From Trichosphaerium sp. ATCC 40318 (Eukaryota; Discosea; Flabellinia; Trichosidae): a DNA stretch of 64,000 bases. Numbering within the stretch: the stretch's first letter is position 1; each line of letters begins with the position of its first letter. Made by a program: the position numbers and the translations under genes. Positions 11,128 to 22,531 of the stretch are shown in pieces. The stretch spans positions 434,001-498,000 of the forward strand of contig JALMLS010000062.1 of the NCBI GenBank assembly GCA_038496445.1, written 5' to 3'. Under the pieces are notes generated by a model. That model was given only the letters and a program-made list of their open reading frames with translations, had not been told where the DNA came from and ran no database searches.

Positions 11128-13625
11128 TTACACGTCTAGAATACTTCTCCAATCATCGTCTGAATCAAAATTAGCCTCGGTAGGGTAAAGGTGGACAACT
11201 TGATCGAGAAAAATATTATCGGGATTAAACTCGTCAAGTGGATCTACAGACAACGGTGATGGACTTTCTGTTTGACTTTCGTGTCCAAGGAACATCGGTT
11301 CGCCAAGTTCTGGTTGTGGCGGAGCACTTGCACTCATATTTGTCCTTATATTGGTAAGAGTACAATGGGTAAAAGACAAACAAGGCTATCGTACATTTTG
11401 CCAAACGGCATTGTAAGTTGTATTAAATCCTGTATTATCTGTTTAAAAGGACTTACATCTAGTCTATTCTTTTCTGCTTCTGTGTATGCAAAGCTATTGA
11501 AGATTGTTAAAAGTTACGTATATATAAAACCGGCGCACATTATGAACACAGTCACCGGTTTATAAAATTCAGACAAATCTAATAAGCCCTGAAACGCCTT
11601 AAAAAATAGTCAGAGGTCAATGTAATAATGGATTCTGGAAGGTTTGAGGAACACCGCTTATTTCTCAAGTAGAAAAATGATTTTCTCAAGAAAATCCGAT
11701 GCTGGTTTCAAGTAACTTCCAGAACATCTTGTAATCTTACTTCTTGAAATAGAATATCGTCTCTGCATCTTATAGCAAAATAACAGCAACCATAAATAAT
11801 GTATATACTCATCGGCACATATTTCATAGTTGGGTAATCCTTGTACTTACGCCAACAATCCCATGCTATCTAAGAAAAAAGTAAGAATACTCAATTTTTC
11901 AAATCGCTAAGGACGCTTAACATGAGTTTATGCGTACTGTTCTTGCTATCTTCTCATCATAAGCGCTTAAAGTTACCAGTGCTCTTACTACTGATACCAT
12001 TATTGTTAAGAAGACCTTGTTAATATGGGAAGTTTCAATATCATTCACCAATTTTGATACATTTTCTAGTGTTGCCAAGTATACTGAAAACTCGGAAGGT
12101 TTCTATTTTAAAACATAGATTAGTGATCTATTTTAAATATAGTGCAATGATGTACCAGGTGAACGTCTCCAGCATCCTTGAACCAAGGCATTCGTGCGAA
12201 AGAGAAAAATATCTAACGATATGATTAAAAAGTGCTAGAAGAGTTCGCTGGTTTTACTTACTGTACATGCTGTTGCCCATATCTGTTGTATGAGCTCAGG
12301 TTCTTTCAGTTCTCCATCTGTTTTTCTTTCTTGTGTCATTTTTCTGGTATTCAAGTGCTCCAAGACAACATTATGTTCGTTAACAATAGTTTTTCTGTCA
12401 AAAAAAAAAGTTACTTTTGGCTACGAAGTTCTATGTTCAGGATTACCTGTCTGCCGCTAAAACCTCGACTTTATGACGTTTAATAACTCTTTGTATTAGT
12501 TTCAATCGCCATAAATCAGGTGAGTTTCTAAAAAACCTATCACGGAGAAGGTGTTTGGCCATTGCTACAAAAACCCTCAATAATTTAATTAATTTTCCAC
12601 AAGGTCTTGGCTTACATGACGCTATATCCATCAAGAATAGACCTTGGTGAGTGTCACCCATTGTTGTTTCGTAAAAGCTCAAGCTATATGCGCTACCTAA
12701 TTTATATTAATCCTCAGCAAGTCAAGAAAATCGAGAGTGTTTAAAAGGAACTCACTAGCAACCATTACGTTTTTGGTATCAAATAAATTTCTTAGTATTT
12801 GTCTAGCCATATCATAAAATGTCTTAGCATGTCCATTGAATCCTCTCAATTTTGCTCCCCACACCATACACGATAATACTTCCAACATACATGGGTCGAC
12901 AAGCCAGACTAAAGTAAAAAATTACCTAAAAATAAAAAAAAGTCCACAAAAAGTTTAAAAAACTTGAAATGGATGTCGTCATAACCACATACTTGTGTTT
13001 GTCTTAAAACTATCTAGAACACGATGAGGGGTCCAAGAAACAGTGATTTCCCCCTTTGATATTGTTTAGCATTTGATGACGTGATTTTGTTGCTAGTATT
13101 CTTGCGTACATTCCAAGGACTAAAACACTCTCGGTAGATATTAAGGTAGTTGGTTATAGATGATATTAGTCCGAAACGAACAGCCAGACTCCATATAGTT
13201 GCCTAAATAATCTGTTAAAATTCTTGAGCAAAAAATGCATGTAAGCCACGTGATTATTTTCATCGATATTATTGGCTTACGCTGGACGCTGTGGTGCTCT
13301 CATAAAGGCTTTTCCATTGCTTTGCCATTTTAGTTTGTTGTTCAAGCTCTAACCTCGTCTCTTCAAGTTCTCGTACAAGTTTACTGCGTCTCCCTTGTTT
13401 AACATATAAATTAAAGTACATTTAGAGTTCTGGTACTTTACCTTCAATAGGTCCCCTTTTTTGACGTTGTTTATACTCACACACGTCTCCACGTTTGATA
13501 CAACGTGAGCAAGGGTTTTTACCATCGCATTTAGAGTGCGCGGTGCGACATCTCTCACATGCATGTTTCGATACGTTATTGCTTACCTTACGCCGTCTCT
13601 TCTTAGGGCGCATTTGTTGTGACAT
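11128..13625 (-). CDS. Zn2Cys6 (Gal4-type) transcription factor
   Basis: Likely sequence-specific nuclear transcription factor. Exon 1 has a basic N-terminus (RPKKRRRK) and then CERCRTAHSKCDGKNPCSRC, continuing IKRGDVC. The spacing is CX2CX6CX5CX2CX6C, the binuclear zinc cluster. The next exon gives a coiled coil (RSKLVRELEETRLELEQQ). About ten more short exons follow. One reads IWLVDPCMLEVLSCMVWGAK then GHAKTFYDMARQILR, resembling the middle homology region of fungal zinc-cluster regulators. The last exon (to 11128) ends in an acidic tail (FDSDDDWRSILDV) typical of an activation domain. The linkage around 11.5-11.7 kb is uncertain: one junction could not be put in frame with confidence. Confidence 0.85.
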
Positions 13626-14209
13626 GGTTAACAAAAGGGAAAACAAATGAAAAAGATTTGCTTACGAAACACAATTCGATTTCTGCTGTACCCTGTGGAG
13701 TAATATATTGTATCATAGCATACTCTACTGAAAATTACAAACTATCGGCAAAACAAATTGGCCGGATTTTCATTTCTTTCGTATTTGTTTCATACGAAAT
13801 ATTTCCTATCTTCAATTTATAAACTCCGTGGTCTCTCGGTTATGGGTAGGAATCACATGCAGTCCTGGTAACATTTACTACCCATGTACCATTAATAAAA
13901 CCTACAAGAACCACCGAGCAGTTGCATGAGATACAAACGATGTAACGTGTGATGGGACCAAAATATAGTACTGCAAACATTACAAAATTCTGCAATAATT
14001 TATTGGTTTGGGGAGTTACGAACGGTAGCACAAAGAAAAGAACACTGTCGGTGCTGTAATGTAAAGTGAGCATCTAACTCGTGTACAGCATAAACCAATC
14101 AACTGGTAGATTTGTTTATTATTCCGGCCCATCGAGTCGTCATCAAAAAAGTCAACTTTTGTAAACCCAAAAATTGTGGATTTCACAATAAAGAATACGT
14201 AACTCCCCA
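13626..14209. other. Intergenic region
   Basis: Minus-strand open frames at 13840-14073 and 14016-14282 have hydrophobic or Cys-rich translations but no start context, splice partners or family motif. I do not call a gene. Confidence 0.4.
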
Positions 14210-14409
14210 ATGTCGCAACAACGCCGTGGCTTTTCCAAGTATTATGACAAACGCCCAAAGGAGCGCGTGTTGAAACGGTCAAACAGAGAATCCATACAGT
14301 ATGTACTTCATAACATCTGCGATACTGGCAACTAATATTTCTTAGAGCTCCGATTTTGACAGCAGCATTGAAGCCTTACGGATTTACCTATGTTGACTAT
14401 CCCGTGTAA
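14210..14409 (+). CDS. Small two-exon protein, unknown
   Basis: Exon 14210-14298 starts MSQQRRGFSKYYDKRPKERV and is strongly basic. A well-formed intron (14299-14345: GTATGT start, ACTAAT branch, TTCTTAG end) joins it in frame to APILTAALKPYGFTYVDYPV and a stop, giving 50 residues. The good intron argues for a real gene. It may instead be the first exons of something that continued into the transposon relic just downstream. Function unknown. Confidence 0.45.
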
Positions 14410-14469
14410 GACGTTTGGACTAAACTTTAAAAGCAACGTAACATTATTGGTATTGGAAAAGCCAAGACA

Positions 14470-15546
14470 CCAATGGCATTTTTCACCTTCAAGTGGCATA
14501 GTAAGATTTTTGAAAACTTGTTACTCACAAGCACATATGAACAACATCACACTGACCTAAAAAATGGGATCACTACCCATATGACGAACTTCTATGGCAT
14601 AGTGATATGGCATGGGATTATTGGAATACAGAATATTCATACATTGTGGAGCACAGGTGAAGCATAAATTTTATTTACTGGGAAAACAGGTTTGTTGCAA
14701 CTTAATCACTACTTCAACATCTCTGCCAACATGAAATTTGATGCTAACAGGGTACATTCATTTCTAGTGATTGTCTTTAAGCGCCACATGGTACCAGGTT
14801 ATTTCACTTGTGCTGATGAAATCTGTATTCCATCATAATATTTCAATTGTCATATCAAAACTCACAACACTAGGAAACCATACGCATGGGCCATAGAATT
14901 GAAGTGTCTCGATGATTCGAACTAGGATTCTGATTGACTTTATCAATACTTTGATATAGCCTCATCTCACACCAAATGAATCCTTCTTTCATGTGCAAAA
15001 TGGTCGAAAACAATTGGAAGGTGCCATTTTTTTACATGTGACTCTAATTTTTGTTCAGCCATGGATCTCAACAAGCCGGGGGAATTTGACTTAGACGCTA
15101 CTTCATCATGTAATACCAACCACTTTCAGTGGCCTTGAAGCAATCACTTGCAAAAAAAGTGCCTGTGGGATACACAAGATTGGCACCATTGGACAAAACT
15201 GTTGCATTTGCAACAAATAACAATGAAATCGTAAAGTTGGCCACCACTCTCTACTGTGTGCATGATGACAAAAGTTCATTTGACAGTAGCAATAAAAGGT
15301 ATGTTCAAAAATAAAAATGATCACACCAAGGGAAATAGTGATCAATTTGGCCAGCTGGTCAAGTCCTATTGTACAGGTAGGCGGTTCAAAAAATGGAACA
15401 TGACACTTCTTGTTGGTTGGTTTTACTACACCCTCACAACTGCTTTTATTCTGTATAAGTGTCAAAACGGCCCTTACTCCCAAAGGTTTTTTACAAGAAA
15501 TTGCAACGGAATTGCTTCTCACAGGGACAGGAAAATAACCTCCTAA
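14470..15546 (+). mobile_element. Decayed piggyBac-like transposase
   Basis: Three blocks match the DDE_Tnp_1_7 (piggyBac) layout in order. An N-terminal block reads FKWHSKIFENLLLTSTYEQ ... IVIWHGIIGIQNIHTLWS (near 14.49-14.65 kb). A catalytic-region block reads FTCADEICIPS ... RKPYAWAIELKCLDDS (near 14.8-14.92 kb). A C-terminal block reads HTKGNSDQFGQLVKSYCTG ... RRFKKWNMTLLVGWF ... ILYKC (near 15.32-15.46 kb), the region that usually reads GGVD-x-x-DQ. Stops and frameshifts separate the blocks, so it is inactive. I did not find clear terminal inverted repeats or flanking TTAA target sites. Confidence 0.68.
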
Positions 15547-15716
15547 TAAATTTGTGACAGTTTTTTTTTTTTTTTTTTTGTGATTTTTCATGACGACTCC
15601 TTTGGCCGGTACAGCACAAATATTATACTGTCGTATAAGGTTCCACCATACTCCAGAGTGAGTGTGTTAATACGTTTTGTAGCGTAGTGGTTAGTACGAG
15701 ACAATACTCTATTTAT

Positions 15717-16238
15717 CTAACACCAACGATCGAAAGTTGTTGTTATCACGTGTCCTCCACTTGTATATTTTGCATTAGGCACTTTTTCATGTATCAATTT
15801 GATGACGCTTGCATTTGCGTTTTTGTAGCTAGGAGATTGTTTGAATGTATCCCATTCACCTACTTTTCCCTTTGAAAGATACTCTATTATCCACAGTTTA
15901 TGATCATGACTGTACTTTAAAAAGACAGATGCTATTGGACTGTCATTTGTTGATACAATCCAGTAGTATTTAGTCAAATCATCGTCATGCCCTGTGAAAG
16001 AACCTGTGTATGAGCTCATTTTCAGTTGTTTCCTATTCGGTACTGCAACGTTTGTGTCGATTGGTACTTCTTTAGACATTAGCGCCCTTCTTTTTTCTTT
16101 GTGTAGCTCCTTCATGAGCAAGCACGTTGAGGAAGCGCTTATACCATCTACATTGTTCATTTTAGAAAGCGTTACTGCGATTAGTTCTCTAGGTAAGTCT
16201 AAGACCGAGAAACTTGTGTAGTTATGCTCGTTTGTCAT
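15717..16238 (-). CDS. F-box protein, single exon
   Basis: 173 residues without introns. Residues 12-50 form an F-box (FSVLDLPRELIAVTLSKMNN ... ASSTCLLMKELHKEKRR), the module that binds Skp1 in SCF ubiquitin ligases. The rest (YYWIVSTNDSPIASVFLKYS, HDHKLWIIEYLSKGKVGEW) looks like a small beta domain of unknown type and would be the substrate-binding part. It belongs to the local F-box family that includes the genes at 22532, 41511, 42752, 46152 and 61414. Confidence 0.75.
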   Translation of the reverse strand: MTNEHNYTSFSVLDLPRELIAVTLSKMNNVDGISASSTCLLMKELHKEKRRALMSKEVPIDTNVAVPNRKQLKMSSYTGSFTGHDDDLTKYYWIVSTNDSPIASVFLKYSHDHKLWIIEYLSKGKVGEWDTFKQSPSYKNANASVIKLIHEKVPNAKYTSGGHVITTTFDRWC

Positions 16239-16618
16239 TGTATGTTGTGGTTTTGTTGCTTGTTGTTTATGTGGTGCAACTCAAGTAATGTTGTTGGTTA
16301 AATAAGTGAGAATCTTTCCAAAAACGGAGAATTCTATTTGTTGAATGCTTTGCAAAGCTTCTTGTGGGTGACATATAGAAAAGAGTGACAATTATCAATG
16401 CTTTGTAGGATATTGTGGATTGTAGAGAAAACCCAAGGGCCGTGCTCTTGTACACTTCTCAAAAAAATGGTAGCAATCTCAAACTTCCTTTTTTGTCAGG
16501 TATTGTTAAACAGCCATTTGGATCCAAAAATTGAAAAGTTTTTGTTTATCAACAAATTATGACAGTTAAGATAAATTGGACGAACGCACGTAGCGTGAAA
16601 GTAAGAATGTGTTGGAAG

Positions 16619-16819
16619 TCACCTATACGAGTTGATTGCATAAATCTGTCTTATACTCTTTTGAGGGTACAGCACCATGGGTGCTAAATTTGTGGCGTCA
16701 ACAGCTGCAATGTTGTTACATCTCGCACAAAATCGTATATATATCACTGGAAAACAAAAGGCGTAAGGCACATGGATGGTACTGGTTTTTTGAGCTATCC
16801 AACTAACTTGCTTCGTCAA
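16619..16819 (-). mobile_element. Possible DDE transposase fragment
   Basis: The minus strand reads IAAVDATNLAPMVLYPQKSI, which recalls the segment (A-x-G-x-x-x-P-P-M-V-x-Y-P) before the second Asp of pogo/Tc1-type DDE transposases. Nothing else of such an element is visible around it. Confidence 0.22.
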
Positions 16820-16869
16820 TAGTTAACAACGAAATTACCCCTAGGCTTGGCACTGACGCTACAGCGAAC

Positions 16870-17490
16870 ATAAAATGCTAATGGTATCGATTCTAATGGC
16901 AATTTACGCGTTAATGACTACAACTGATTACGGAAGAAAACCAAGGAAACATGTTTAAGGTAGAGCTACTTCTTAACTTGTTTCTCATTTTTTTCTGAAA
17001 GCAGCTATTAATGACCTCATCCAACGAGGTGCTCCTGTTGATGGTACAGATATACAAGGACATTTCAAAGGTTTAGTATACCATGAGAGAGTTAAACAAA
17101 GGCTTGACATTGTCTGATATACCCAAACGGAAAAAGAATTCTAAGTACGAATTGTATCCAGCTACCTTGTCTTTTGTTAATTGTTCCAGTCACGGTCACT
17201 GAGTACGATAGCTCTACATCAGATATACAAAGACGTGAGAAAAACTTCGACCGTTTGTATTATACAGCATACGCACCTCCCAACGTTGAAGCAATCCTCA
17301 TGTGGTGATTGGGTATTTTTGTTTTGAAGTTTATTCAGGTATCCAACCTTTTATTAACTCGTTGAAGGTAACCACTGGAGAAAAAATACTCACATTGTAG
17401 ACATGGACTGGATTGTCAATGCTGCTGGCCTGATATACCAAGCTCTCATGAACCTATGGCAAACAACCACTGTAGTGCATACAAACTAGT
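16870..17490 (+). pseudogene. Relic of a GH10 glycoside hydrolase (xylanase family)
   Basis: Ordered but out-of-frame blocks match family GH10: NGNLRVNDYN (the usual NDYN block), INDLIQRGAPVDGTDIQGHF (near 17.0 kb), RVKQRLDIV, then VTEYDSSTSDIQRREKNF (near 17.2 kb) with the nucleophile Glu of GH10, AYAPPNVEAILMW followed by a stop where WGFW is expected, and HWRKNTHIVDMDWIVNAAG. Frames do not join through GT-AG introns and stops interrupt the blocks, so the gene is dead. It lies just upstream of NAA25. Confidence 0.7.
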
Positions 17491-17683
17491 CGATACCATG
17501 CAACATATGACGTTACTGTCACCTCTGGTGTTTACAGTAAGACTGTAAATGTTCCAAAGTAGCACCGAACGGTGTGTCGCTTACTTTAACTTACCTTAAA
17601 TAAACAATGCTTCATAAACAGGACTTGACTTAACAGTTGCTGTATTTAAGTCATTAGCTGACAGTTTGCCGAACGAGATACCA

Positions 17684-20600
17684 ATGTCGGATCTATACGC
17701 CAAGCAAAAGAAGTTTTGGAATCGTATTCAAACAGATGTAAACTCGTTCCTTGATTCAGGAAATTGGAAAGATGCTAAACGAGGCTACGCTCAGCTCGTT
17801 AAACAAGATACAAACAGAGCCAGAAAGAAAAAAACAAGGCTAGACAACGACACTCTTCTTCTTCACAAGGTACGCTATAAAATAGGGATACGAGTAACAC
17901 CAGCGTAGTGCGCCAAGGCTTATGTGTATGCAAGGTACAAATTTTGCGTTTTCTGACCTAGCCCAACAATATCTACAGATTACCACCTGACATGGTCGAT
18001 TCGTCGTTCGATAACCTTCTTCAATCAATTCAGACATCTCTTGTACAAAACAAGGGCCAAATGGAGAAAATGCCCCAAATTACTCTGCATTACATTAAAC
18101 GCGCGTCCAGATTCGCGTGGCAGCCAGGTTTGTGATTATTACGCAAATTTGATCTTGCTAGACATAAAAGCGCTACAATACGCTTACATACTAACCAACG
18201 CTTTAAATAGAGGTTGGATACGCTGTTTTTGATAAAGCGCACAGCATCGCCAAAGATGATTGGACACTAAACAGCAAAATATCATTCGCAATCGCTCAAG
18301 AAAACTGGAAGGCAGTGATGCAGGTAGAGAAAACACGCAAAAACACATAAAAAAACTTTTCGCTTTATTTTTAAGTCGTTCTGTCTAATACTATCTTTAA
18401 TACGCTTATCTTGTATATTAGATAGCCATCAGACAATTCATGATGACCAAGAAGCCAATGTACAAGTTCTGGCGCATTGCAGTTCACTTTCAGAAGGTAT
18501 ACAAGCAAGAAAAAAAATTTCCTTTAGTTTTTTTATGAGTAAGCCAGATTTTTACTTAACGCACTTAGGGAGAGTTTGAAACAGCCAAAAAACTCATGGT
18601 CGGTGCTCTTGAACATATAAAGAAGCAACAAGAACTAGAATTATGCCTAGCAATACACTGGCATCTAAATGAACATAAAGAAGCGCTTGAATTATTAGAA
18701 AAACATGGATCTGTAATTAAACTTCATCATGAGTCTCTAGAGTTTACTTTGAAGTCTCAACAAGCTCTTGGTCAATGGAAAGAAGCTCTTGAAACTACAG
18801 AGAAGCTAATCGAATTCCAGTACGCTCAATCAAAAGACGTAGTCCTCTCGAGTTAAGTAATGGTTTAGAATTGATGGTTGGAACTATTATATGGCTTATT
18901 TCGATGCAGCACAACAACTCAAGACTGATGCTGATACTGTCAGAGAATTTGTTACTAGTAAACAAACAGAAACCCTAAAGCAAGGGGCAAAGGCTGCTAG
19001 AGGACCATTCTTAGCAATGATGGAATGGGAGATGAGACTCACGAAAGGTAAAAGAACTGGTGTACTTTTCTGCTGATTTTTTTTTAGATTGTGATACTCC
19101 AGACTACGCTAAGCTCAAGGAATCTATCCTTGCATACTTTAATATGTTCAAGACAAAGGCTTGTTGTTTTAGAGACCTGAGAACTTACCTCAATGTGCTC
19201 TCAAAGGCAGTTTTGGAAGATATAATAAAAGCCCTTGATCAAGACAACACAATCGACGCTACTGAAGAGTTCTCAGAAGGTATGTCATGCAAGTTAATCT
19301 AGTGCTTCTAGAGAATCTAGAGGGTGAAGTTAAAGCATATTTCAACTAACAACATCCCCCACAGAGGATATCAAAGGAGGCGTTGCTTTCAGTGCACAAT
19401 CAAAGCGTGTATTCACTTACACCAATGTGGAAGCATGTAAACTTGCTATGGCCCAGAAGTTCGATACTGATTTTAGCAAAGACACTTATGGAGACACGTA
19501 TGTTCGTTTATAACCGTTCTTATACACGACCAAGTCTATGTTAATCTAACCAGAAAAATTAGAGTTGAAAATATTCTAAAAATTGTATTACGTGAACGTG
19601 CTTTAGAGAAGCAATACAGGCCCAAAAAGGAAGATACTGAAAGGTGCATTACTGATAATCTAGTTTCTATAGCATCAAGGTACGTCATATTAAAGAAACA
19701 AACACTTTTTTTTACTTCTTGCATTTAAAACTAAAGTGTAATCCTCTAGATACTTGCAATGCTTTGGAGATATCATTAAGGCTATTGTTGTGTTATCCTA
19801 TGGTGTAAACGAGAGTCCATTCAACTTTCAGTTCAAGCTCAACCTCATACAGTTGTATACAAGCCTAGGTACATACCAGGAGAAGTTTTTATCTTAAAAT
19901 ATTCTAATGTTATTCTTGTTAGGCGCAGTAAAACCTGCGTGGAAACTCTTTGATGGCCTTGACATCAAACACACTTCGCTTGAGAATTTGTCATACCTTA
20001 TTCTAGATGGTCTCATGGCCAACGCTGGGCACAAGGAGACACGCACTTTGTGTTCACGAATTCGCAAATTCCACACCAGCAATTTCTTTGACGTAAGTGT
20101 TTGTGCGATCTTCAACCGCTTTTATAGTAATTTGCTTACTCAGTATACTTAGACCACCGATGCTGTATTTGATGCCTTGCAGAAGGAATCTTATTCGAAG
20201 ATAGCTGAGATAATGGAGTTCCGCAGCACTTTATCTCGGTCAACACAAGTACGACTTTTTGTATGTGAACTGTATTAATAACTACCTCCTTAGAGATATT
20301 CTGCAATTGTAGCTGATGCAACGACAGCTCTGACATATGATTCAACTTTACCAGTGTTCAAGAGAGGCAATACAACTTGGCAAAGTGCTTCAGGTCTTTG
20401 GAAGCAACTTAAGAAGTTACCTACATCTTGTATGTCTCTAAGCCTAACGGAATTATAACTTATGGCAGTATTAACTTCTCGCATTTCTGTAGCAACCTCT
20501 AAGGAGACTTGTACATCTCAGTATGATAACAAAACTATCGACACTTGGCAGTTTGAGTCAAGACAAGAGTTTGAAAGCAGAAATATTTGTACTGTTTGTT

Positions 20601-21967
20601 GGCCTTCTGATGCACAAGTTTCACTCATAAGAGCGTATACACTTGCCTTGCAATCCATATCTGGTTGTTTTGATAATGTATCATCACCTGAAGAGTGGAC
20701 GCGCATTGTCAAGGAATTCAAGGAAACCACAACAGCACTAAGTGCATGGTAAGCAAGAAAAAAAAAGGAAAAGAATCAACGATCTTACTTTATGTTTAGG
20801 AAGGACAAAATGACTTTTGTTTGCTCCTGTTTCGAAGCACTGGAGGGAATCGTATCCGTACAAGCTACCCTCCAAAAGCTGCTCAAGAGTAAAAATGGTA
20901 CGCTAAGACCAAAAACTCAACAAAAAAAAAGCATTTACTGACTTTTTTTCAAAGTTAAAGAACTAGAAGCCGAAATTGCTGCTGTTGATGAAAGCTTGAA
21001 GTCTGTAGTAAAATTAGGTACGGTGTATCACTTACATTACCTTTAAATTAAGTGGATGACATACTAATACTCTTGTGTAGTACAACAAAATCGTGAATCA
21101 TTAAGCAGTCTTAATGATTCAGAAAGACTAAGAGGAACAACACTTTTCGTACAAACTACATGGTTCATTGTTGCACATAGTCTATCGATGAAGAACACAA
21201 TCCAAAATTTGCCAAAGAAGACCCCAGCATCCATAAGAACTCAAGTACGAACACAACTCCTAAACACTTTCGAAAAAAAAATCTTGAAATCGTTTTGGTA
21301 ACGACAGTTCGACTTGAGCGTGACTTCATGACAAATCATGACTTCACCTCTATTTAATACCTTGGCAATATATTGATAACATTGTTTTATGAAAATATAT
21401 GTACTCCTGTGCTTGGTTTATTGATTTCTTTGTAGGCAAATATTATAAAAAAATCGGTGCTTGAGAATCACAGTTCACTTGTAACCAATTTTAAGGAATC
21501 TACTAAAGTTTCAATCAAATCACAAGTTACACTACCAGAAGGATGTAGCTCTTTTTTCACAGAGGTACGAGTTGTAATGTTACATAAAACTTTTAAACAA
21601 AGATACATGCTCTTCAAAAGAAAAGAAACTTTATATTAACACGTGGAAAACCAAGAACATCTTTGAAAGAATGAAGAAGTTTATATGTCCTTACACTTCT
21701 TTCAAATTATTACTTTGTTTACCCCACACAAAGAGATTCTGTTCATTCTTGAGAGCCCAAAAAAGCCTGTTTCTCAAGAAAGAGACTGCCTTGTTTTTGT
21801 TTTTCTATTTTCAGTTTTTTTGTACTATTGGTTTGCTTAATATAACTTCTTTGTAGATTGCACACAAGCAATTCTTGGAAGTCAAATCTCATATAGAAGA
21901 TAGTGTTAAGGAATCAAAGAGTGCGCTAGAAGCTGTAGTTACAAGTAAAATTAGTCTACTCAAATAA
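17684..21967 (+). CDS. NAA25: NatB N-terminal acetyltransferase auxiliary subunit (NAA25/MDM20-like)
   Basis: Non-catalytic subunit of the NatB complex, which acetylates nascent proteins starting Met-Asp/Glu/Asn/Gln at the ribosome. Around 17 exons join in frame. Evidence is a TPR-rich N-terminal half (SGNWKDAKRGYAQLVKQ, IAQENWKAVMQ, HLNEHKEALELLEKHGSVIK) followed by NAA25 signature blocks: GPFLAMMEWEMRLT, ILAYFNMFKTKACCFRDLRT, NFQFKLNLIQLYTSLGAVKP and LDIKHTSLENLSYLILDGL. The C-terminal part is longer and Ser/Glu/Lys-rich, ending in a coiled-coil-like stretch. Introns near 21.25-21.43 and 21.57-21.85 kb are longer than the rest. The start is the first Met (MSDLYAKQKKFWNRI). Confidence 0.88.
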
Positions 21968-22531
21968 ATGGCTTTTACATGACAATGATATTATTATTGT
22001 GAGTCAAATGTTTCGTGTTTACCGCATTTTTATTAAAAAAGATTTTACCGAAAACTTCACTTAGATGTCATACGTTGAATAGCGCTTGTATCCTCTAATT
22101 TGGGTTCGAATATTTTGAATACAATGCTCACAAACAGTGTCTTTCAAAAATATGGGTTTGACATTAAAACCATATTTTTTAAAAAATGTTAAAGCTAGTT
22201 TTCCGAGATTGTTTGGGTGCCCAGGTAACCCCTCTAGAGCACACAAGCTAGCTTTATCCTTATAGAGTACGTTGTGATGTTAGGTTCAGAAAGTCACATG
22301 CTTGCTACTATCGGGAGTTAGCTTTTCAAAAGTAAAGTTTAAATAGCGTCGTTTCAGGTCTTCTGCTTATTCACACTGTGTTTTTAGGGGATACCTGGAT
22401 TGCTCTTATGACAGAATTTTAGAGGCAAACTCAAAGAATGATGCGTGATCCCCACCGAATAAATGTATCAAAGAAGAAATATTTTTGTATTTTATTGTTT
22501 GTACGATTGGATTGAAGTCTCTGCCTGAAAC
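21968..22531. other. Intergenic region with an unassigned minus-strand open frame
   Basis: A minus-strand frame at 22061-22246 reads GLPGHPNNLGKLALTFFKKY then DTVCEHCIQNIRTQIRGYKR, which looks protein-like but has no partner exons and no recognised family. It may be a gene fragment. Confidence 0.3.
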
